Source of the DNA: Candidatus Tayloriibacteriota bacterium
GTDB lineage: Bacteria; Patescibacteriota; Minisyncoccia; Phycocordibacterales; JARIHA01
DNA length: 5,160 nucleotides
Direction of reading: 5' to 3'
Assembly: GCA_029288475.1 (NCBI GenBank)
Contig: JARIHA010000110.1
Span: 1 to 5,160 of the forward strand
Positions 1-5,160 of this stretch are shown in pieces. Position 1 is the first letter of the stretch. Each line of letters opens with the position of its first letter. The position numbers and the translations under genes are program-made. The notes under the pieces were generated by a model that saw nothing but the letters and a program-made list of their open reading frames with translations, did no database searches and had not been told where the DNA came from.

Positions 1-967
1 GCTCGATACTCACCATTCCCTGATCCAACCCAGTTTCAATAACAGTATTGATCTCATGGGTTCTTTTTTCTCGAATAAGGTTTGAAATTGCATTGTTGTT
101 GATAAGCAATTCATAAGCAGGAACTAGACCGCCTGAAACACGAGGAATGAGGCGCTGTGAGAAAATACCGGTCAAGCTTGAGGCGAGCTCGATACGTATC
201 TGATCCTGCTGACCTGGAGGAAAAGTGTCGATAATTCGGTTGATCGTTTGGGATGCGTTATTTGTATGAAGGCTTGAAAATACCAAGTGGCCTGTTTCAG
301 CAGCAGTAACGGCCGTACCGATCGTTTCTGGACCTCGCATTTCACCAATAAGAACAACATCGATGTCTTCTCGAAACATGCTGATCAAACCAGTACTAAA
401 ATCCTTAGTATCGATACCGATCTCTCTCTGATCAATAATGGCTTTCTTTGGTTCATAAATGTACTCAATAGGATCTTCAATAGTAAGAATATGTTCAGCA
501 CGCGTTTGATTGATAAGCTCAATCATTGCGGCAAGGGTAGTAGTCTTTCCCTGACCCACAGGACCCACTACGAGAAAAAATCCCTGAGGCTTCTCCGTAA
601 AGCTCTCGAGAATTGGTGGCAGATTGAGCTCTTGGAATGACTTGATCTTCTTTGGAACCAATCTCATTGCGAATGTAATCTTTCCCTGCTGAAAGAAGCC
701 GTTTATTCTAAAACGGCCTATCCCATCATAATCAATAGAAAAATCAGCTTCCTTATTTTCAAAGAACTTTTCCCTATTAGCTTTGTTCATCAACGTATCA
801 ACAAATCCCATCATCATCTCACGGGTCAGAACACTCTTTTTTACCAAAGGTAATAGGAATCCCGCGACACGGATAGCAGGCAGACGCCCCTCCCCCATAT
901 GAAGATCAGATGCTCCTTCTTTAAAAACTAATCCTAATAATTCGTGCAATTCTTTTTTATAGTCCAT
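1..967 (-). CDS. pilT: Type IV pilus retraction ATPase PilT (3' end cut by window edge)
   Basis: Hexameric cytoplasmic motor ATPase that powers pilus disassembly and retraction (twitching, DNA uptake). 322 codons are visible and read without interruption; PilT proteins usually have about 350 residues, so only the extreme C-terminus is missing. Seen by translation: N-terminal PAS-like region, Walker A GPVGQGKTT (residues 135-143), Asp box IEDPIEY (163-169), Walker B VVLIGEMRG (204-212, catalytic Glu209), His box GHLVFSSLHTNN (226-237), and AISNLIRE (293-300). The last matches the PilT-specific AIRNLIRE motif linked to retraction, which separates it from PilB. Oddities: the P-loop is GPVGQGKT instead of GPTGSGKS, and REDIDVV/EMRG replace the usual REDPDVV/EMRD. 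ATG at 967 is the first possible start after an in-frame TAA at 977-979; no clear ribosome binding site precedes it. It follows the receiver gene by 17 bases. Confidence 0.95.
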   Translation of the reverse strand, partial: MDYKKELHELLGLVFKEGASDLHMGEGRLPAIRVAGFLLPLVKKSVLTREMMMGFVDTLMNKANREKFFENKEADFSIDYDGIGRFRINGFFQQGKITFAMRLVPKKIKSFQELNLPPILESFTEKPQGFFLVVGPVGQGKTTTLAAMIELINQTRAEHILTIEDPIEYIYEPKKAIIDQREIGIDTKDFSTGLISMFREDIDVVLIGEMRGPETIGTAVTAAETGHLVFSSLHTNNASQTINRIIDTFPPGQQDQIRIELASSLTGIFSQRLIPRVSGGLVPAYELLINNNAISNLIREKRTHEINTVIETGLDQGMVSIE

Positions 968-984
968 AAGTACTGATTAGTATA

Positions 985-1371
985 TCATTTTTTCTCCATA
1001 ATTTTTTTCACTTGTGTGACTACCTCTGAAGGAATGGTCGTAGCCTTTACAATATAACCCTGTACACCAAGTTCTTTCGCCTTATCAATATCTGAGGCCT
1101 GGCTTTGGTTCGAAAGAATGATCAGTTTTGCATGAGGAGCGAGCTTTTCGTTTTTAATATGACTTACAATCTCGAGACCATCCATCGACGGCATCACCAT
1201 ATCGAGAAGAATCACGTCTGGAACCAACCCTTCTTTGAGCTTAGTAAGCGCGTCAGTTCCCTCAAGAGAGACAGTTACGTCAAACTTTGACTCATTGAAT
1301 TTGATCGAATACATGTTGAGCAGAAAATGATCGTCGTCTACAATAAGAATTTTAGTTTTTTTATTTTCCAT
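985..1371 (-). CDS. Stand-alone CheY-like response regulator receiver protein
   Basis: A 128-residue protein consisting only of a receiver domain, the phosphorylation target of a histidine kinase. All signature residues are present: acidic pocket Asp12-Asp13-Asp14, phospho-acceptor Asp57 in ILLDMVMP, switch Ser87 (IILSNQ), aromatic Tyr106 and Lys109 (YIVKA). There is no DNA-binding or enzymatic output domain, so it should act by protein contact, like CheY, PilG or PilH. It starts 2 bases after the pilB stop and ends 17 bases before pilT, so it is almost certainly co-transcribed with both motors. By inference it influences PilB/PilT activity or pilus polarity. No kinase gene is visible in the window. 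The gene ends with TGA, which argues for the standard code. A gene symbol cannot be assigned from sequence alone. Confidence 0.93.
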   Translation of the reverse strand: MENKKTKILIVDDDHFLLNMYSIKFNESKFDVTVSLEGTDALTKLKEGLVPDVILLDMVMPSMDGLEIVSHIKNEKLAPHAKLIILSNQSQASDIDKAKELGVQGYIVKATTIPSEVVTQVKKIMEKK

Positions 1372-1373
1372 AA

Positions 1374-3089
1374 TTATAGTCGGTTTACTTCTTCAAAAGG
1401 TATCTGCCTGTTAAGAGCTTTAATAATAGCATCTTCTTTAATCGTAAGCATACCTTGATCTCGCGCTACTTTCATGAGATCTAGTTCTGTCGGATTTCTT
1501 AAAATCACCTTTTCAAGTTCTTTATCTACCTGAAGCACCTCCACAACAGCAACTCGCCCGCTTGTACCCTTTGGACATTCTGGAGTAGGTAAAATCTCAT
1601 ACACCTCTTTTCCAGTCGGAATCTGATCGCGATATTTTTCAGGCAGGTCCTCAAACTCTTTTTCAATCAAAAGTTGGATGCTTCCTTCGATCGGCACCGG
1701 CTTGCCTCCTCCTGGGCAGAGTACTTTTACCAATCGCTGGGCGATAGCAATAATAAGCGTAGGGGCAATAAGGAATGGATCTACTCCCATGTCGATGAGA
1801 CGAGGAATCACTCCGGCGGCATTGTTGGTGTGAATAGTAGAAAGCACTAAGTGACCAGTAAGAGCCGCTTGTACTGCAAGCTGGGCTGTTTCCTTATCTC
1901 GAATCTCTCCCACCATGATAATATCGGGGTCCTGTCGCAATGTAGTTCGAAGACCGTTAGCAAAGGTGTAGCCGATCTCAGGACGGACCTGCGATTGGTT
2001 CATACCTGGAATATTGTATTCCACAGGGTCTTCGAGCGAGAGCACGTTCTTGGTCTCCTTATCAACTTCATTAAGCATTGAGTAAAGGGTTGTAGATTTA
2101 CCAGAACCTGTAGGTCCTGAAATAAGAATAAGTCCATAAGGTCGCTTGATACTGTCTTTGATGAGCTTGAGATTTCTTGGTGTAAGTCCCATAGTCTCAA
2201 GGGTTTTTACTCCCTTCTCAGAATCGAGGATTCGCATCACCACCTTTTCACCGTAGTAAGCTGGAAAAGTTGATACACGAAAGTCGATCTTACGACCTTC
2301 AATTGTTGCTTGAAAGCGACCGTCCTGAGGCTTTCTTTTTTCATCAAGACGCATGTTGGCCAAGATCTTTATACGGGCGATCAATGCAGAGTGAATTTTG
2401 ATCGGCAGAATGATGCTGGTATTAAGCACTCCGTCCACTCGAAAACGAATACGCACCGTATCCCCCATTGGTTCGATGTGGATATCGGAAGCATTTCCTT
2501 CAGTTGCGTAATGAAGAATAGTGGCGACAATTTTAGTAACAGGTGCGTCTTCAATAATCTTTGTTCCCTTGATCTGCAATTCATCCTTTTGTATGACGGG
2601 CTGATTTTTATTTTCCGTATCAAGCTCACTATCAAGTTCCCCCAACGCATTAGTAACTTCGCTTGATAAGCCCTTATAACTATCAAGCACATGTTCAAAA
2701 TCTTCCTGAGAAACAAGGAACACTTTAAATGGCAGGTCAATTTTGGAAGAAATAAAATTAAGCGCGTCTCGAGCCTCAATATTATCTGGATCCACTAATC
2801 CGACCTCGAGAACCCCTTCATTGAGGGCAAGCGGAACAAATTTATAGTAACGCGCAGAATCTTCCGGCACATATTTGAGCACGTCAAAAGGCACCTGCTG
2901 ATTATCAATATTGCGAACAGGAATGCCAAAAAGCTCTCCCTTAGTCGACAATATCTGCTCGGCAGTGATTCCTCGCTTTTGGAGCACTTCTTCAACTTTT
3001 CCTCCGGCAGTTTCTATCTCGCGTTGAATTGCAGGGACATCATCCTTTTCAATTATTTTCTTATTGACGAGAAGGTCAATTATGCTCAT
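1374..3089 (-). CDS. pilB: Type IV pilus assembly (extension) ATPase PilB
   Basis: A 571-residue GspE/PilB-family motor that powers pilin polymerisation; normal length for the family. Domains: N-terminal MshEN/T2SSE_N-like region (about 1-140), an acidic linker (about 141-170), N2 domain with SDIHIEP (201-207) and RFRVDG (215-220), then the RecA-like ATPase. The ATPase shows Walker A GPTGSGKSTT (325-334), Asp box SLEDPVEY (351-358), Walker B DIIMVGEIRD (389-398, catalytic Glu395), and His box GHLVLSTIHTNN (412-423). Odd: the family's C-terminal metal site normally has two CxxC pairs. Here each pair keeps only its first Cys (Cys458 in CPGG, Cys505 in CPKG); both second positions are Gly (461, 508). 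The N-terminal domain also lacks the RLG residues typical of c-di-GMP-binding MshEN. The start ATG lies 3 bases after the preceding stop. PilB is preferred over GspE because of the pilMNO/pilT neighbours. Confidence 0.95.
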   Translation of the reverse strand: MSIIDLLVNKKIIEKDDVPAIQREIETAGGKVEEVLQKRGITAEQILSTKGELFGIPVRNIDNQQVPFDVLKYVPEDSARYYKFVPLALNEGVLEVGLVDPDNIEARDALNFISSKIDLPFKVFLVSQEDFEHVLDSYKGLSSEVTNALGELDSELDTENKNQPVIQKDELQIKGTKIIEDAPVTKIVATILHYATEGNASDIHIEPMGDTVRIRFRVDGVLNTSIILPIKIHSALIARIKILANMRLDEKRKPQDGRFQATIEGRKIDFRVSTFPAYYGEKVVMRILDSEKGVKTLETMGLTPRNLKLIKDSIKRPYGLILISGPTGSGKSTTLYSMLNEVDKETKNVLSLEDPVEYNIPGMNQSQVRPEIGYTFANGLRTTLRQDPDIIMVGEIRDKETAQLAVQAALTGHLVLSTIHTNNAAGVIPRLIDMGVDPFLIAPTLIIAIAQRLVKVLCPGGGKPVPIEGSIQLLIEKEFEDLPEKYRDQIPTGKEVYEILPTPECPKGTSGRVAVVEVLQVDKELEKVILRNPTELDLMKVARDQGMLTIKEDAIIKALNRQIPFEEVNRL

Positions 3090-3092
3090 AGA

Positions 3093-3377
3093 TTAATCTT
3101 GTCCAATAGGTGCAAAAGGGTTCGGACGTGAAACAGGCTCAGGAACAACTGGGATACCGTAATCGATCAAGCTGGTGAACGCCTGGCTCGTAAATATAGT
3201 CTTGCTTAATTGTATTGCCTCGAGCTGTCGCAATTGGCTAATGATCTGGCCACTATCGCTAGTTCCAGGAGTAGTGATCAATCCTCCATCGTCTGCATAG
3301 GTATATGCATAAAAACCAAACGCACCGATGCCCGCAAGCAAGATGATCGAAAGAAAAGTTAAAATAATTTTTTTCAT
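3093..3377 (-). CDS. Small membrane-anchored protein with RPNPFAP tail; possible minimal PilP-like pilus protein
   Basis: A 94-residue protein with no recognisable enzyme domain. It starts with MKK and one hydrophobic helix (about 4-26), followed by a short acidic/Gly/Thr linker (29-43), a predicted amphipathic stretch (about 44-72, ISQLRQLEAIQLSKTIF), and a Pro-rich C-terminus ending VVPEPVSRPNPFAPIG (77-92). It has no Cys, so no lipobox. Its place directly after pilO and before pilB is where pilP sits in many pilMNOPQ operons. The RPNPFAP tail resembles the R-(N/D)-P-F-x-P motif in the N-terminal linker of PilP/GspC-type proteins. The beta-sandwich domain that lets PilP touch the PilQ secretin is absent. 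I infer a reduced PilP-like partner of PilN/PilO facing the outside of the membrane; it could equally be a lineage-specific pilus accessory protein. Gaps of 7 bases upstream and 3 bases downstream imply co-expression. Confidence 0.8.
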   Translation of the reverse strand: MKKIILTFLSIILLAGIGAFGFYAYTYADDGGLITTPGTSDSGQIISQLRQLEAIQLSKTIFTSQAFTSLIDYGIPVVPEPVSRPNPFAPIGQD

Positions 3378-3384
3378 GTTCTTT

Positions 3385-3939
3385 TTATTTTAGCCAATAA
3401 GTTTGAGCTGTGATCGAATACCCATATGCTCCCTTATCAGGAACCCCGCCGATACTTATTGAATTTACATCTATGATACGCAAGCTATGCTCTAAATCCT
3501 TAAGAAAAGCCAGGAAGTCGGTATAAGAAGCACTGACAGAAAATGACAATAATAAAGATCCATAATGCTTTGAATCGCTTGAAATGACTGCTCCTCCCTC
3601 ATCTTGAGAATCAGCAGTATTCTTGGCAATAGAGATCTGTTTGACTGTAATACCGTGACCCGCTGCAATACCGCTAATATCTGTGGTCAATCGAATAGTA
3701 TCCACACTGTCAGGAAGAAGTTTTTCCAACTGGTCTGTTTGATCGGTGGTAATTGCATTATAATTATTGCGTACTTTTTGCTCAGCTGCGTCCAAGTCAC
3801 CTGCCTGTTGAGCCACCTGACTTAAATTTGAGATAGTGATGTTTGACTGTTGGGATGCTTGATACTGAGGATTGATGAAAGCAAAAAATAATCCAGTAGA
3901 AGCTATGAGCAAAATGATTGGTGAAATGAGGCTGTTCAT
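3385..3939 (-). CDS. pilO: Type IV pilus alignment protein, PilO-like
   Basis: A 184-residue bitopic inner-membrane protein. It has a very short cytoplasmic tail, one transmembrane helix (about 5-23), a Gln/Ala-rich predicted coiled coil (about 26-75) ending in LEKLLPD (71-77), then an alpha/beta region. Family-like landmarks are the helix before GITVKQISI (96-104), the strand LLLSFSVSASY (129-139) followed by the helix TDFLAFLKDLEH (140-151), and the final strand YGYSITAQTYWLK (172-184). This matches the PilO plan of helix, coiled coil and ferredoxin-like fold, though sequence conservation in this family is low. PilO pairs with PilN to form the alignment complex that couples the cytoplasmic PilM ring to the extracytoplasmic side. 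It starts 4 bases after the pilN stop and ends 7 bases before the 94-residue gene. Confidence 0.85.
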   Translation of the reverse strand: MNSLISPIILLIASTGLFFAFINPQYQASQQSNITISNLSQVAQQAGDLDAAEQKVRNNYNAITTDQTDQLEKLLPDSVDTIRLTTDISGIAAGHGITVKQISIAKNTADSQDEGGAVISSDSKHYGSLLLSFSVSASYTDFLAFLKDLEHSLRIIDVNSISIGGVPDKGAYGYSITAQTYWLK

Positions 3940-3943
3940 AGAA

Positions 3944-4621
3944 TTAATTGGTTACTTTACTACTAGTAGTGCCAGATTGACTTGGAACTGTCTGGCTCGA
4001 AGCTGCAGAATCAGGAGCTGACAACATATTTAATGCATTCGTATAAAACAGCACACTTGGACTCAACGCGGCATCAACATGGAATGAAACGTTGCCTTTA
4101 TCATCCAACCCTACCCCAGAAAAAACAGGATTCTTGATCGATGGGTCTTGTCTAAATACGTCTGACTGCACTGAAATGGAGTTGAAACTTTTTGCCTGAC
4201 CTGCCATAGAGATGAGCGGCGTACTAGTGCCGGTAATACTAAAGGTAAAACTGTTAAATCTCACATTCTTGACTGTATCTTTCTCAAGAAGACTAAAAAC
4301 TGATGAAACAGCAAAGTGGTTTGCTAAAATCTCATTTGCGGTCTGAATGCGTAGATCGAGTCGGGCATATTTATCAAAAGAAGAATTAGCAGCAAGGTAT
4401 TTTTGCTGAGTTGCAGCAATCTCCTGCTGGAGAGTAACTATTTTTTGTCCTAGATATGAATTGTAAAAATATACCGCTCCCGCAAGCCCAATCATAATTA
4501 CGAAGACAACAATAGCAATCACAAGAAAAAGACTAGCCTTCTGTACCGGCCTTACAGAAGCCGCGGAATGCTCCATTAAAGGCTTTTTTGGTATGAATGA
4601 TGATTGTAAACGCGGATCCAT
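3944..4621 (-). CDS. pilN: Type IV pilus alignment protein, PilN-like
   Basis: A 225-residue bitopic membrane protein. It has a cytoplasmic N-tail with FIPKKPL (9-15), one transmembrane helix (about 30-53), a predicted coiled coil (about 57-100), an alpha/beta domain (about 101-187, with FNSFTFSITG and GQAKSFNSISV), and a Ser/Thr/Pro-rich tail (about 201-225). Topology and position between pilM and pilO support PilN, which binds PilM through its N-terminal peptide and pairs with PilO. The usual INLLP-type peptide is not present; FIPKKPL may take its role (inference). ATG at 4621 is chosen because it begins the longest open frame and keeps the N-terminal peptide; a second Met at codon 16 would remove it. 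The start is about 12 bases downstream of a TATAAT box and lacks a Shine-Dalgarno sequence. Confidence 0.82.
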   Translation of the reverse strand: MDPRLQSSFIPKKPLMEHSAASVRPVQKASLFLVIAIVVFVIMIGLAGAVYFYNSYLGQKIVTLQQEIAATQQKYLAANSSFDKYARLDLRIQTANEILANHFAVSSVFSLLEKDTVKNVRFNSFTFSITGTSTPLISMAGQAKSFNSISVQSDVFRQDPSIKNPVFSGVGLDDKGNVSFHVDAALSPSVLFYTNALNMLSAPDSAASSQTVPSQSGTTSSKVTN

Positions 4622-4632
4622 ATTATTTATTC

Positions 4633-4638
4633 ATTATA
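4633..4638 (-). promoter_or_regulatory. Candidate -10 box (TATAAT) for pilN and downstream genes
   Basis: A perfect TATAAT lies on the minus strand in the 77-base pilM-pilN gap, 11 bases before the pilN ATG. A start site 6-8 bases downstream would leave a leader of only about 5 bases. No good -35 is present: at 17-base spacing the hexamer is ATCAAT (4656-4661), and TTGCTA (4661-4666) is 22 bases away. No TGn extension precedes the box. AT-rich spacing makes chance occurrence possible, but the position just after a terminator-like hairpin supports a secondary promoter. Confidence 0.4.
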
Positions 4639-4683
4639 CTACGAAGCTCTTCCCTATTGATAGCAAAAAATGTGTATAGCTCG

Positions 4684-4723
4684 CAAAAACTTCAGAAATT
4701 TAACTTACTTCCTGAAGTTTTCG
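4684..4723 (-). terminator. Hairpin across the pilM stop codon: possible terminator or attenuator
   Basis: On the minus strand, arm 4723-4709 (CGAAAACTTCAGGAA) pairs with arm 4698-4684 (TTTCTGAAGTTTTTG) around a 10-base loop. All 15 positions pair, two of them as G-U, and the central 10 bp are a perfect inverted repeat. The loop contains the pilM stop codon (4700-4702). The stem core followed by GTTTTT looks like an intrinsic terminator, but the stem is AU-rich and the U-run is mostly in the stem, so it may only reduce read-through or protect the pilM 3' end. Confidence 0.45.
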
Positions 4724-5160
4724 GAGGGCAAGCCCTACTGCAACCGCAAATTCAGGCCCAGCCTGCTTCAAAACCTTTTCCAAAAAAGCTGGCGCTTCTA
4801 CTTTTGAAAAAGGATCGGCAAGAACTACGTCCATTTGAAGCTCCTTCTTTGCAAGATCGAGAAAGCCATGAAGAGAAGCGCCTCCTCCTGTAAGAACAGC
4901 TTTGCTGATATTTTTATTGTATTTTTTCTGGTAGTTGGCTACTACGCGATTTGCTTCGGAGAAAATATAATCGATGGCTGTACTCATGATATTGGCAAGA
5001 TTCGGAGCAGAACTATCTGGTGAAGGCATTATGCCTCTAGCACGCTTCATTGACTCTGCCTCATCTATGCTTACTCCTAAAGATTTAGAAATCGCCAGTG
5101 TAAGATCCTGAGAACCGTGAGTAACAATATGAGAAACTCTTAAAATAGCCCGATCAACTA
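4700..5160 (-). CDS. pilM: Type IV pilus assembly protein PilM (5' end cut by window edge)
   Basis: C-terminal 152 residues of an actin-like (FtsA/PilM-family) cytoplasmic ATP-binding protein; full-length members have about 350 residues, so over half lies beyond the window. The open frame continues unbroken to the edge, so the Met at 5050 is internal and not the start. Seen: THGSQDLTLAISKSLGVSIDEAE near the visible N-terminus, matching the PilM GG-x-D-(I/L)-T region; LTGGGASLHGF in the second phosphate-binding loop; VVLADPFSKVEAP; and the family-typical ending GPEFAVAVGLALRKL. PilM sits under the membrane, binds the PilN N-terminus and helps dock the PilB/PilT motors. It is followed by a hairpin and a 77-base gap before pilN, the only loose joint in the block. 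Confidence 0.92.
   Translation of the reverse strand, partial: VDRAILRVSHIVTHGSQDLTLAISKSLGVSIDEAESMKRARGIMPSPDSSAPNLANIMSTAIDYIFSEANRVVANYQKKYNKNISKAVLTGGGASLHGFLDLAKKELQMDVVLADPFSKVEAPAFLEKVLKQAGPEFAVAVGLALRKLQEVS

Noticed and set aside
287..640. 117-codon open frame on the plus strand inside pilT
   Set aside because: It lies antisense to a continuous, motif-rich pilT frame; the peptide has no domain-like features and no start signal.
986..988. Upstream ATG overlapping the receiver stop as an alternative pilT start (ATGA overlap)
   Set aside because: It is in frame with pilT but meets TAA three codons later, so pilT must start at 967.
985..1000. Possible alternative genetic code with TGA read as Gly
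   Set aside because: TGA ends the receiver gene right after a complete receiver domain, and none of the other six reading frames contains an in-frame TGA, unlike recoded CPR lineages.
1373..1378. TATAAT hexamer on the minus strand at the pilB stop, just before the receiver gene
   Set aside because: No -35-like hexamer at 16-18 bases (CCTTTT region), and a start site from it would fall inside the receiver coding sequence; probably chance in AT-rich sequence.
2310..2666. 118-codon plus-strand and overlapping 132-codon minus-strand frames inside pilB
   Set aside because: Both overlap the well-supported pilB frame and encode compositionally odd peptides; they are by-products of pilB codon use.
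3959..3970. Perfect 12-base palindrome ACTACTAGTAGT
   Set aside because: It lies in the Ser/Thr-rich tail of the PilN-like gene and is explained by Thr-Thr-Ser-Ser codons; no second copy or operator context.
4597..4893. 98-codon open frame on the plus strand across the pilM/pilN junction
   Set aside because: It is antisense to the conserved PilM C-terminus and the PilN start; its peptide is a low-complexity shadow with no recognisable features.
1..5160. Type II secretion or competence system as an alternative identity
   Set aside because: A PilT with the AISNLIRE motif, plus PilM and PilN-like/PilO-like proteins, points to a retractable type IV pilus; a role in DNA uptake remains possible but is not separately visible.

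Overview
The window is a single block of co-oriented genes, all on the minus strand. It encodes the inner-membrane assembly and motor part of a type IV pilus (T4P) machine. Read 5'->3' on the minus strand the order is: pilM (5' end cut by the window edge), pilN-like, pilO-like, a 94-residue membrane-anchored protein with an RPNPFAP tail (PilP-like at best), pilB (extension ATPase), a stand-alone CheY-like receiver protein, and pilT (retraction ATPase, 3' end cut by the window edge). Coding density is very high. Gaps are 4, 7, 3, 2 and 17 bases from pilN onward; the only real intergenic space is 77 bases between pilM and pilN.

The organism is most likely a bacterium of the Patescibacteria/CPR type (Parcubacteria-like). 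This is an inference from the moderately AT-rich sequence, the compact pilMNO-x-B-RR-T layout, the lack of any secretin (PilQ) or full PilP in the block, and the general look of the proteins; no taxonomic marker is present. The standard code (table 11) fits: TGA ends the receiver gene, and no in-frame TGA occurs in the other six reading frames.

How the genes should work together: PilM is an actin-like cytoplasmic protein that binds the N-terminus of PilN. PilN and PilO are bitopic proteins with coiled coils that form the membrane alignment complex. PilB and PilT are hexameric motor ATPases that drive pilus assembly and retraction, presumably through a PilC platform protein not seen here. The receiver gene lies between the two opposing motors, which makes it a candidate switch for extension versus retraction.

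Regulation visible in the sequence: a long hairpin spans the pilM stop codon, and a perfect TATAAT lies just before pilN. pilN and everything after it may therefore be expressed separately from pilM, from a nearly leaderless transcript. None of the six visible start codons has a convincing Shine-Dalgarno sequence.

The points most worth a second look are the PilP-like mini-protein, the receiver between the two motors, the half-lost cysteine tetrad in PilB, the variant Walker A loop of PilT, and the pilM/pilN junction.
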